Shown: in pieces, positions 5,242 through 12,379 of the stretch
Position numbering within the stretch: position 1 is the first letter of the stretch
Layout: every line of letters begins with the position of its first letter
Source of the DNA: DASZMX01 sp035551475
GTDB taxonomy: Bacteria; Verrucomicrobiota; Verrucomicrobiia; Limisphaerales; Palsa-1400
Length of the DNA stretch: 23,122 bases
Reading direction: 5' to 3'
Assembly (NCBI GenBank): GCA_035551475.1
Contig: DASZMX010000154.1
Coordinates: 1-23,122 of the forward strand
Made by a program: the position numbers and the translations under genes
Notes under the pieces: model-generated
Databases searched by the model: none
Seen by the model: the letters and a program-made list of their open reading frames with translations, nothing else
What the model was told of the DNA's origin: nothing

Positions 5242-6525
5242 ATGAAAACTATTCGAATCTTACTGTGCTGCTGCGCTGTCGTCGCAGCTTTGGCGCCTTG
5301 TTCCTGCCGGGCGGACGTTCAATATGCCGGGGTAAATTTGTCCGGCGCTGAGTTCGGCATGACCGTTTTGCCGGGAACGGTCCCCCAGAATTATTCGTAT
5401 CCCACGTTCGCCGAAGTGGATTATTACAAAAGCAAGGGCATGAATTTTATCCGATTGCCCTTTCGCTGGGAGCGATGGCAGCACACGAATTTCGCCACGC
5501 TCGACGCCACGGAATTGGGTCGCGCCCATCCGTTCATCGCTTATGCCACCTCCAAAGGCATGGCGGTGTTGATCGATCCGCATAATTTCATGCGGTATTA
5601 TCCCAACCCGCGATCCGATTACCAAACATCCACCGACGGTTTGGTGGGATCGAGCGTGCCCGACGCCGTCTTCACGAATTTTTGGTCGCAAGTGGCGGCC
5701 ATTTACAAGACCAACAATCTGGTCTTCTTTGGCCTTAATAACGAGCCGGCGAATATGTCCACGGATACGCTGGTGGTCTCGGAAAATGCCGCCATCACGG
5801 CCATCCGCGACACCGGCGCCACGAATCTTATTTTTGTGCCGGGCAACGGTTACACCGGCGCGTGGACGTGGACGCAGAATTACTACGGCACGGCCAACTC
5901 CCTGGATATGATCAAGATCGTGGATCCCGGCAGTAATTTTGTGTTTGAGGCGCATCAATATTTGGATCAGGACGGCTCCGGCACCACGACGAATATCTAT
6001 GGCGGCACGGGGGTCGGCCCGGCGCGCTTGTCCACCTTCACGCAATGGCTGCGCGTGCATCATTACACGGGATTCCTGGGTGAATTTGCGCTGGCGAACA
6101 ACACAATCGGCGGGACCGGCCAGGGCGGCGCGACGCTGACGAACATGCTGAGCTACATCCAGACCAATTCCGATGTCTGGCTCGGCTGGGCGTGGTGGGG
6201 CGGCGGCCCGTCGTGGGGAAATTATATGTATTCCATCGAGCCAACCTCGCTGGGCAAGGCCAACCAGGCGGACCGTCCGGTGATGGGCGTGGTCAAGCAT
6301 TTTTTCCCATTCCCGTCGGCGGCGTTGCGGATCACGAACAGCACGCAGTTGAGCTTCACGCCGGCGCAGGGGTTTATTTATCAATTGCAAAGTTCCTCTG
6401 ACCTTTCCGCCTGGAACCCCTCGGGAGCCCCGTTTGCCGGCTCCGGCAATGTCACCAATATTTCTCTGCCCGTGAGCGGCAACTCCAGCGGCTTCTATCG
6501 CATCAGCGTCGGGCACGCCCCCTAG
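5242..6525 (+). CDS. Secreted glycoside hydrolase family 5 (cellulase-like endoglycanase)
   Basis: 427 residues from the ATG at 5242, chosen over the in-frame ATG at 5194 because it starts a normal signal peptide (MKTIRILLCCCAVVAALAPC..CRA, cleavage near residue 24). The family should hydrolyse beta-1,4-glucans or related glycans with retention outside the cytoplasm. GH5 landmarks in order: 'FIRLPFRWERW' after beta-2, 'AVLIDPHNF', 'FFGLNNEP' with acid/base Glu168, 'FEAHQYLDQDGSG' with the His/Tyr pair, 'GFLGEFAL' with nucleophile Glu281, and 'WAWWGGGPSWG' lining the cleft. Both catalytic glutamates are present. Residues about 360-427 form a separate C-terminal module ('LSFTPAQGFIYQLQSSSDLS', then 'GFYRISVG') typical of verrucomicrobial secreted proteins, probably for substrate or surface attachment. 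It is on the same strand as the Gly/Pro-rich gene 87 bases upstream. Confidence 0.92.
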   Translation: MKTIRILLCCCAVVAALAPCSCRADVQYAGVNLSGAEFGMTVLPGTVPQNYSYPTFAEVDYYKSKGMNFIRLPFRWERWQHTNFATLDATELGRAHPFIAYATSKGMAVLIDPHNFMRYYPNPRSDYQTSTDGLVGSSVPDAVFTNFWSQVAAIYKTNNLVFFGLNNEPANMSTDTLVVSENAAITAIRDTGATNLIFVPGNGYTGAWTWTQNYYGTANSLDMIKIVDPGSNFVFEAHQYLDQDGSGTTTNIYGGTGVGPARLSTFTQWLRVHHYTGFLGEFALANNTIGGTGQGGATLTNMLSYIQTNSDVWLGWAWWGGGPSWGNYMYSIEPTSLGKANQADRPVMGVVKHFFPFPSAALRITNSTQLSFTPAQGFIYQLQSSSDLSAWNPSGAPFAGSGNVTNISLPVSGNSSGFYRISVGHAP

Positions 6526-6645
6526 GGGCGGTTAATAACTTTCCCTATACTGTGAATAAGTTCAGGTTGACGGAATTCCTCCAGAAGGGGAGAGTTTCAT
6601 ATTGCCCCTCAGCGGCGGGTAAGTTGTCTTGGCGCAATTAGTTTG

Positions 6646-8004
6646 ATGGAAGTTGGCTTCGAAATCGGCTTGTACGGAATCGACGTGCTCAGCGGGAATT
6701 TGGCTCGCAGCATGGCTCAGCACGATATTTCCGTCTCGGCCAGCCCATGCCCCGGCGTCGCTCTGGCGTTGCCGCGCGATTTCATTGCCCTGGGGGTGAA
6801 CGTGGTGGCAGGCCTTCCGGCGCTGACGGAGAGTTTGCGGCATCCCGCGATTTTGATTTTGCGCGCCCCGCGCGGCCCGCTGCTGGACGCGGCGTTCGCC
6901 GATGCGCTGGCGTTGTTGCGCGGCGGTGATTTGTTGGTGGACGCCAGCGATTCGTGGTTCAAGGATGCAAGTTTGCGCGCCCGCGCCGCGGCCGCCAAAG
7001 ATATTTCCTACCTGGCGATGGGACTCGCGCCCAATGAGAACTCGGATTACCCGATTCTTTTGCCGGGCGGCCGGCCGGAGGCGGTGGACCGGTTCCGTCC
7101 GTTTTTGCACGCCGCGGCGCCGTTTGCTTTTGCCGGGCCGAAAGCCGGTTCGCTGGGCCTCGGGCCGTCGGGGCATTTTATCAAAATGGCGCACACCGCC
7201 ATGGAAAACGCCGCGGCTGAAATTGTGCGCGAATGCCGCACGCTCCTGGAACGCGGCCTGGGCGCCGAGGCGGGGGATGTGCTGCGGACGCCGCGGGTTG
7301 ATCCGTTGTTTGAATACCTGCGCTCTCCGGGGCCGCTCGCGGGCGCGCCGGAGGATCGCGAATTGGCCTATTGGGCGGTGCGCGCCGGGCATGAATTGGA
7401 AACGCCATTATTGACACTGGAAGCGGCCAGCGGGGCGCGCGCGTGGGAAAATCGCGAGGCCCTGGCGGAGCCGTTTTGCCAGCCGCACCGGTCGTATCCC
7501 AGCGACAGCGAAAGCCTCGTCGTGGCGGTGCATGGCGCGATGGCTGTCGCTTTCATCATCGCCTACGGGGAGGCTCTGGCGCTGCTGAACGCGGCGTCGG
7601 ATCGCCTGGGTTTCCGCATGAACATCCCGGAGATCATTCACTTATGGCGCGGGGGAACGGCTTGGCGCAGCCGGTTGCTGGGTGAGATTCAGGCGGCGTT
7701 TGAATTGACGCCCGGCCTGCCAAATCTATTATTTGACGACGATTTTTCCGAGAAGGTGATGGAATTGCAGGAGCATCTTCGCCACGCCGTGTGGCAGGGG
7801 GACGAATGGAACATCCCGACGCCCGCCCTGGCGGCGGCGCTCCGTTATATTGACACTTTTCGCGATGCCTGGCTGCCCATCAATCTCGTGCAGCCCAGTG
7901 ATTTTCATTGGACCCCGCGCCCGGACCGTCCGCTGGCGCTGGCCCCGGTGGAAAGCGAATGGGAAGAGGATAGTTTAACCGCCTCGGACACGACGCTGGT
8001 CTAA
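6646..8004 (+). CDS. 6-phosphogluconate dehydrogenase-like protein with degenerate active site
   Basis: 452 residues from ATG 6646 (a TTG directly before it is less likely). Overall order and length match decarboxylating 6-phosphogluconate dehydrogenase (about 470). Residues 7-20 form a Rossmann start, 'ILILRAPRGPLLDAAF' and 'GGDLLVDASDSWFKD' replace the usual 'DGGNSHF' stretch, 'LGPSGHFIKMAHTAME' keeps the catalytic-type Lys180 but has Thr184 where Asn is usual, and 'NIPEIIHLWRGG' (327-337) is the family's helical-domain signature. Missing are the SGGxxGA loop (here 'MGLAPNENSDYP', about 125-136), the 'KGTGKWT' stretch, and the C-terminal 'QRDYFGAHTYxR' segment (here 'QPSDFHWTPRPDR'). Normal 6PGDH activity is therefore unlikely. 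It may act on another 3-hydroxyacid, be regulatory, or be an inactive paralogue. No zwf or gnd partner is in the window. Its stop overlaps the exbD stop by 4 bases. Confidence 0.78.
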   Translation: MEVGFEIGLYGIDVLSGNLARSMAQHDISVSASPCPGVALALPRDFIALGVNVVAGLPALTESLRHPAILILRAPRGPLLDAAFADALALLRGGDLLVDASDSWFKDASLRARAAAAKDISYLAMGLAPNENSDYPILLPGGRPEAVDRFRPFLHAAAPFAFAGPKAGSLGLGPSGHFIKMAHTAMENAAAEIVRECRTLLERGLGAEAGDVLRTPRVDPLFEYLRSPGPLAGAPEDRELAYWAVRAGHELETPLLTLEAASGARAWENREALAEPFCQPHRSYPSDSESLVVAVHGAMAVAFIIAYGEALALLNAASDRLGFRMNIPEIIHLWRGGTAWRSRLLGEIQAAFELTPGLPNLLFDDDFSEKVMELQEHLRHAVWQGDEWNIPTPALAAALRYIDTFRDAWLPINLVQPSDFHWTPRPDRPLALAPVESEWEEDSLTASDTTLV

Positions 8005-8411
8005 GGCCCCGCCGCTTTCGTGAACGCGCTGGCGACGCGAATGTTGGCGGATTTTGCCACGTCCATCACCCGCACCACCTGACCCCAGGGCGCATCCGTG
8101 TCGGCGCGAATTGCCAGGGTCACATCCTTGTTTTGCGCCACCGCGTCCAGCAGGCGCTGTTTTAAGGCGTCGAGCGTGACCGGCTCGGTTTTGAGATAGA
8201 GCGGGCCTTGTTTGGAAATGGTCACCACCAGCGCATTGTCCATCGCGCCGGCCTTGGCTTGTTTGGATTCCGGGAGGGCCAGGCGCACGGCGGGCTGCTG
8301 TTTAAATGCCGTGGTCACCATCAGGAAAATCAACACGACGATCAGCACGTCGATCAAAGAAATAATGATGACGGTCGGCGTGGCGCGGCGGCGGCGGGCG
8401 ATGAATTGCAT
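8001..8411 (-). CDS. exbD: ExbD/TolR biopolymer transport protein
   Basis: 136 residues from ATG 8411. The longer upstream frame is rejected because it would overlap exbB with a low-complexity Arg/Ala stretch. A basic N-terminus (MQFIARRRRATP) is followed by one membrane helix 'VIIISLIDVLIVVLIFLMVT' that contains the family's conserved proton-carrying aspartate (D21), then a periplasmic domain (about 40-136, 'NALVVTISKQGPLYL', 'VTLAIRADTDAPWGQVVRVM'). With ExbB it forms the inner-membrane proton channel that powers TonB. It starts 4 bases after the exbB stop and is the last gene of the five-gene run. Its stop codon overlaps the convergent 6PGDH-like gene. Confidence 0.93.
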   Translation of the reverse strand: MQFIARRRRATPTVIIISLIDVLIVVLIFLMVTTAFKQQPAVRLALPESKQAKAGAMDNALVVTISKQGPLYLKTEPVTLDALKQRLLDAVAQNKDVTLAIRADTDAPWGQVVRVMDVAKSANIRVASAFTKAAGP

Positions 8412-8415
8412 GGCG

Positions 8416-9039
8416 TCAGGGCGTGCGCGGCTCGGACAAGGCGCGCGGGGCGTCCTCGCTGTGATATTGGCGGATGATGAAACCCTCGCAGAGCGCCGCG
8501 AGTTCAATCGCCATGTTCTCAATTTTTTTATTGTAATAACTCCACGCGATAAGCGACGGGATGGCAGTCAACAAACCGATCAGGGTGGCATTGAGGGCCA
8601 GCGCTATGCCCTTGGCCAGCGCGTTGTTGTCGCCCAGCCCGTTTTCTCCCATGCCGGCAAAAAGCGTGATCAGGCCGTAGATGGTGCCCACCAAGCCGAG
8701 CAGGGGAGCGACGCCCACGACAATTTCAAGGACGACCAGCCCCCGTTCCAGGCGCGAGATTTCGTGGCGCGCGGTGGTTTCCAGGGCGTTGCTGTTTTCC
8801 GCCTTGGGCCAGGAACGGCGGGATTCCGCCAGCAGCAAAAGGCGGCTGAGGACAGAGGGATGCTGCTCGCAGATGCGGCGCAGCATCGGCGCGTCGTCCG
8901 CGCCGCGAAACGTCTCGAGCGCCGATTCCAGCGCGGGAGGAATCACCTTGTTTGCGCGCAAGGCCAGCCCGCGCTCGATGATGAACGTCAGGCCCGCGAC
9001 CGACGCCAGCAGCAACACTCCAATGATGATGGTCTCCAT
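8416..9039 (-). CDS. exbB: ExbB/TolQ (MotA/TolQ/ExbB proton channel) protein
   Basis: 207 residues. A first membrane helix lies at the very N-terminus ('IIIGVLLLASVAGLTFIIER'), followed by a cytoplasmic stretch rich in Glu/Arg (30-100). Two more helices carry the family signature: 'VVGVAPLLGLVGTIYGLITLF' is cut here to 'APLLGLVGTIYGLI', and 'ALALNATLIGLLTAIPSLIA' includes the channel Thr/Ala face. Together with ExbD it uses the proton gradient to drive TonB-dependent outer-membrane transport; TolQ-like use in envelope constriction is the alternative. The neighbouring TonB makes ExbB the better name. It starts 15 bases after the tonB stop. Confidence 0.93.
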   Translation of the reverse strand: METIIIGVLLLASVAGLTFIIERGLALRANKVIPPALESALETFRGADDAPMLRRICEQHPSVLSRLLLLAESRRSWPKAENSNALETTARHEISRLERGLVVLEIVVGVAPLLGLVGTIYGLITLFAGMGENGLGDNNALAKGIALALNATLIGLLTAIPSLIAWSYYNKKIENMAIELAALCEGFIIRQYHSEDAPRALSEPRTP

Positions 9040-9054
9040 TTTCGTAAACCTAAC

Positions 9055-10077
9055 TCATTCGTTTTCGTAAAAAAAAGTAAATCGCACGTCGCGATGGTCC
9101 GCGCCGATGTCCAATTGCATCTGCCGTGGCCAGGGCTTGTAGGGCGCCGGGTCGGAAATCGCCTGCATGCAGATGAAGCCGGATAATTCGTCCACGGTGT
9201 TCTCGACCACCTTCACGCCCGTGACGCGGCCCGTGGGCAGGAGCTGGAATTCCACCACGACTCGCCCCGGCGGCGTCGCGCGCGGATTTTTGAGCAATTG
9301 ATCCCAGCGCGTTTGCACGGCGGCAATGAATTCCCGATCATAATCGCCGTACGAAGTGGCCATGGCGGCGAAGGATTCGTGGCGGATTTCGTTCACGCCG
9401 CCAGCCTGGCGAACTTTTTGGCCCACTAGGCCGCGCTGTTGCAGCGCTTCCTGAATGGTGCGCGGGCGGTGATGCTCTGGTTGCGCTTCCTCGGCGGCGC
9501 CGGTGTCGCCGTCAGCTTTTCCATCGTTGGCCTGGCTTTTGGGCGCGGGCTTGCTCATGGCGAGGTCGCCCGGCGTGGCAGTGGCGCGGGGCCGCGCCTG
9601 GCTGGCGGCGCGCTCCGGTTGCTCTTTTTCGTCGGCCTTGGGCGCCGGCTGCAAGGGCTGCGCCTTGGAATTGGCGGCGTCGGTGGCTTTCAGGACTTTG
9701 TCCTGATGGCCGGTGATGGTGGGGACGTCGGAGGGTTGCTTGATTTCCTGGTTGGCGGCCACGCTATTGTTCGCGCTGTAATATTTGGCGTTCTTGGGCG
9801 GCTCCTTCACGGCCTGCGCCGGATCGGTGTCCACAAAGATCAAGGGCGGCGGCAACGGCTTGGGCTGGGGCGGACGAACTTTGACCGTCATCGGTGTCAA
9901 TAGTTTTTTCGTCAGGGCCTGCATCCAGCGCGGCGCCGCCAATTCCTGCCACCAACCGCGGGACTGCCCGCATTTCCAAACGCCAAAGCACAGCAGATGA
10001 ATGGCCAAAGACCAGGCCAGCGCGCGGGGCAAAAAGCGCGCGCGCAATTGGGACTGGCTGGATTCCACCGAAGTCAT
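9055..10077 (-). CDS. tonB: TonB-like energy transducer
   Basis: 340 residues from ATG 10077. An in-frame extension upstream overlaps dinB with an implausible Pro/Arg/Ala-rich peptide, so it is rejected. Layout: short cytoplasmic N-terminus, one membrane helix about 18-35 ('ALAWSLAIHLLCFGVW'), Pro/Lys-rich periplasmic spacer ('VKVRPPQPKPLPPPLIFV', then 100-225 rich in Gln, Ala, Lys, Asp), and a TonB-C-like domain about 240-340 ('FIAAVQTRWDQLL', 'PPGRVVVEFQLLPTGRVTGV', 'FICMQAISDPAPYKPWP'). It should carry energy from ExbBD to outer-membrane receptors. The C-terminal domain is closest in style to TonB/TolA proteins that act with verrucomicrobial ExbBD pairs. No TonB-dependent receptor lies in the window. 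Confidence 0.85.
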   Translation of the reverse strand: MTSVESSQSQLRARFLPRALAWSLAIHLLCFGVWKCGQSRGWWQELAAPRWMQALTKKLLTPMTVKVRPPQPKPLPPPLIFVDTDPAQAVKEPPKNAKYYSANNSVAANQEIKQPSDVPTITGHQDKVLKATDAANSKAQPLQPAPKADEKEQPERAASQARPRATATPGDLAMSKPAPKSQANDGKADGDTGAAEEAQPEHHRPRTIQEALQQRGLVGQKVRQAGGVNEIRHESFAAMATSYGDYDREFIAAVQTRWDQLLKNPRATPPGRVVVEFQLLPTGRVTGVKVVENTVDELSGFICMQAISDPAPYKPWPRQMQLDIGADHRDVRFTFFYENE

Positions 10078-10097
10078 GGCCGGGGAATGTTCACCCC

Positions 10098-11198
10098 TTA
10101 TCGCGCCTGCTTCAAGGGCAATTCGAGTTGCCGCACCGTGGGTTCGCCCAGCCCGCTGAGGCCGAGGCCCAAGAGGCGGAGCGGACGGCGCGCCAGGTTG
10201 TCGCGCGCCATGAGGTGGCACGCCAGGCGGTAAATCTCGCTGGCCTCGCTCACCGGCTCCTCAAAGGTGATTTGGCGTGTGAATGTGGTGAAATCGCTGT
10301 AACGCACTTTGACCTGCACCGTGTGCGCGCCGAGCCGGTCGGCTTTCAATTTCGCCGCCAGCTCGTCGGCTTGCGCGCGCAGGCATTGCCGCAACAAAGG
10401 GCGATCATTGGTGTCGCGCGTGAAGGTTTCCTCGCTGCTGATGCTTTTGACGCTGCCGCCCGTTTCAACCGGCCGATCGTCCTCGCCGAGGGCGCATTGC
10501 CGCAGCACAGGGCCAAAGGAACCCAACAACGCCCGCAAATCGCCGGGATAATCCTGGGCGTCGCCAATCAGCGCGATGCCGGCGTCTTTCAGAATTTGTT
10601 CGGTGACTTTGCCCACGCCGGGAATCGCGCGGATGGGAAAGGAACGCAAAAACTCCGCTTTCTTTCGTTCTGGAATTAAGGTCAGGCCGTTCGGTTTTTG
10701 AAAGTCACTGGCAATTTTCGCCAGCAATTTGTTGGGGGCGATGCCGATGGTCGCGGTGAGATTGCGTTCCTGGTGGATTTGTGATTTCAGTTTTTTTGCC
10801 AGCGGCACGGAGGCTCGCAGCGCCGCGTCCGGTTCGGTTTGTCCCGTGATCACTGGCGAAAAATCCAGATACGCCTCATCGATCGAGACGGGCTCAATCA
10901 CCGCGCCGGCCGCAGCGAGGATTTGCATGATGGCCTGCGATTCCTCGCGGTAGCGCTGCATGCGGGGACGAATAAAGACGCCCTGGGGGCAGAGACGTCC
11001 GGCGGTGACGCTGGGCATGGCGGAGCGCACGCCGAATTTCCGCGCCTCGTAACTGGCGGCCGCCACAACGCCGCGTTGCGTGGGGGGCGAGCCGACAATC
11101 ACCGGCTGGCCGCGCAAATGCGGGTGATCCCGCTGCTCCACCGAGGCGTAGAACGCGTCCATGTCCAAGTGGAAAATGACGCGTGGCGCGCCCGCCAT
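10098..11198 (-). CDS. dinB: DNA polymerase IV (Y-family translesion polymerase)
   Basis: 366 residues, the normal size. Copies damaged DNA with low fidelity in the cytoplasm. The palm holds 'FHLDMDAFYASVEQRDHP' with D12 and 'IEPVSIDEAYLDFSP' with D107 and E108, giving all three metal ligands. 'GVVAAASYEARKFGVRSAMP' is the conserved fingers segment with the Y and R that contact the nucleotide. 'IGIAPNKLLAKIASDFQKP' and 'IPGVGKVTEQIL' (thumb helix-hairpin) follow, then the little finger ('VKVRYSDFTTFTRQ'). The C-terminus 'RQLELPLK' looks like a beta-clamp-binding peptide. It starts 3 bases after the epimerase stop and ends 20 bases before tonB, so it is embedded in a transport operon. I see no recognisable LexA box, but the box of this group is not known to me. 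Confidence 0.95.
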   Translation of the reverse strand: MAGAPRVIFHLDMDAFYASVEQRDHPHLRGQPVIVGSPPTQRGVVAAASYEARKFGVRSAMPSVTAGRLCPQGVFIRPRMQRYREESQAIMQILAAAGAVIEPVSIDEAYLDFSPVITGQTEPDAALRASVPLAKKLKSQIHQERNLTATIGIAPNKLLAKIASDFQKPNGLTLIPERKKAEFLRSFPIRAIPGVGKVTEQILKDAGIALIGDAQDYPGDLRALLGSFGPVLRQCALGEDDRPVETGGSVKSISSEETFTRDTNDRPLLRQCLRAQADELAAKLKADRLGAHTVQVKVRYSDFTTFTRQITFEEPVSEASEIYRLACHLMARDNLARRPLRLLGLGLSGLGEPTVRQLELPLKQAR

Positions 11199-11201
11199 AT
11201 G

Positions 11202-12266
11202 TCAAGCAAACGGATCAACGCCGCTCGGGCGCACGCGCAGGCCGGTTTTTTCCTGGGCTTCGGCAAATGAAACCATGCCATTGCGCGCCGTGCAGCCGGC
11301 GTAAGGATCGTTCGTGATGAGCAGATTGCCATCGACATCCAGATAGTTGGTCAACTCGGCGAGATGCGCCGCCGCGCTGATCAGGATGCTGGACTCGATC
11401 ATGCAGCCCACCATGGTTTGCAAGCCGGCTTTTTGCGCCGCCTGCAACGCGGCGAATGCTCCGCTCACACCGCCGGTTTTCACCAGCTTGACGTTGACGC
11501 CGTGATAACATTCCGCGCAATGCGCGGCGTCGCTGGCGTGATGGTAGGATTCATCGCCGAAGATGGGCAGCGGCGAACGGCTTTTCAGCCACGCCAAATC
11601 CTTCGCTGGTGTGCCGGCCGGCATCGGTTGCTCGATAAATTCCACGTTCGGATCCTTGGCAAACCATTCGATTTGCTCCAGCGCCTCTTCCCTGGTCGTC
11701 CAGCCTTCGTTGGCGTCCACGCGCACGCGTTTGGCGGGGGCGGCGCGGCGCAGGGCTTGAATGTTTTCCCGGTCCTGCGGCACGCCGACTTTTAATTTCA
11801 GCGCGGGATAGGGGGCGGCCTCGGCGGTTTTCTCCTGCACCCGCTCCGGGGTGTCGATGCCAATGGTCATCGAGGTGATGTGCTTTTTTTCCGTGAAACC
11901 CAGGCCAAAATAATCGCACACGGCTTTCCCCGCGGCGCGGGCGGCGCCATCGATCAACGCGGTGTTCAGCCCGCACACGGCGGAATAGCTGAGGGGCGCG
12001 AGCGTTTGCAGGTAAGCCATGCTGCCCTCCACGTCGGCGAGCGAAAGTTTCGCCGGGTCCACGCGGCGCAGAAATTCCTGGATGCGTTCGGGCGTTTCGG
12101 CGTAACGCTTGGTGGTGGGGGCCTCGCCCAGGCCGGTGAGGCCGCCATCTGTCAAACGCACAAGCACGGTCGCCGCCACCAACGCGCCCCCGCCGGACTT
12201 GGCCCCGCTGGAGATGGTCCAAGTGTGCCGGAGCTTGAGATCAAACGGGCGGAAGTCCAATTTCAT
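11202..12266 (-). CDS. Dipeptide epimerase, enolase superfamily (L-Ala-D/L-Glu epimerase type)
   Basis: 354 residues from ATG 12266; a longer start at 12308 adds a non-conserved leader. It belongs to the muconate-lactonising-enzyme subgroup of the enolase superfamily, whose members epimerise the alpha carbon of dipeptides, often Ala-Glu from peptidoglycan. N-terminal capping domain (1-120, with the '20s' loop 'TISSGAKSGGGALV'), then the barrel: 'ALKLKVG' with the KxK pair K157/K159, 'VRVDANEGW' with D184, 'VEFIEQPMP' with E212, 'PIFGDES' with D238, and 'VNVKLVKTGG' with the second base K260. The metal ligands and both acid/base lysines are intact. It is first in the run epimerase-dinB-tonB-exbB-exbD, which suits uptake and use of peptides or murein fragments. 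Exact dipeptide specificity cannot be read from the sequence. Confidence 0.88.
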   Translation of the reverse strand: MKLDFRPFDLKLRHTWTISSGAKSGGGALVAATVLVRLTDGGLTGLGEAPTTKRYAETPERIQEFLRRVDPAKLSLADVEGSMAYLQTLAPLSYSAVCGLNTALIDGAARAAGKAVCDYFGLGFTEKKHITSMTIGIDTPERVQEKTAEAAPYPALKLKVGVPQDRENIQALRRAAPAKRVRVDANEGWTTREEALEQIEWFAKDPNVEFIEQPMPAGTPAKDLAWLKSRSPLPIFGDESYHHASDAAHCAECYHGVNVKLVKTGGVSGAFAALQAAQKAGLQTMVGCMIESSILISAAAHLAELTNYLDVDGNLLITNDPYAGCTARNGMVSFAEAQEKTGLRVRPSGVDPFA

Positions 12267-12379
12267 AAACAGCCTAGCACACACTAATCCACGCGGCTTG
12301 GCAAGCAATCAAGGCCGCGCGTTATGGCGCGTTTTAATTCTGGCGCACTTTCTTCAGGCGCTTAAAAATACCTATTCCT

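Noticed and set aside
5260..6516. Long minus-strand open frame opposite the GH5 gene
   Set aside because: It is Arg/His/Gly-rich without any domain, and mirrors the codon bias of the GH5 gene, which has a signal peptide and all catalytic motifs.
6546..6551. TATACT as a -10 box for the 6PGDH-like gene
   Set aside because: No acceptable -35 hexamer stands 16-18 bases upstream, so the single hexamer is not enough.
8212..9186. Plus-strand open frame of 324 codons opposite exbB and exbD
   Set aside because: It is a composition shadow. ExbB and ExbD are recognised with confidence on the minus strand.
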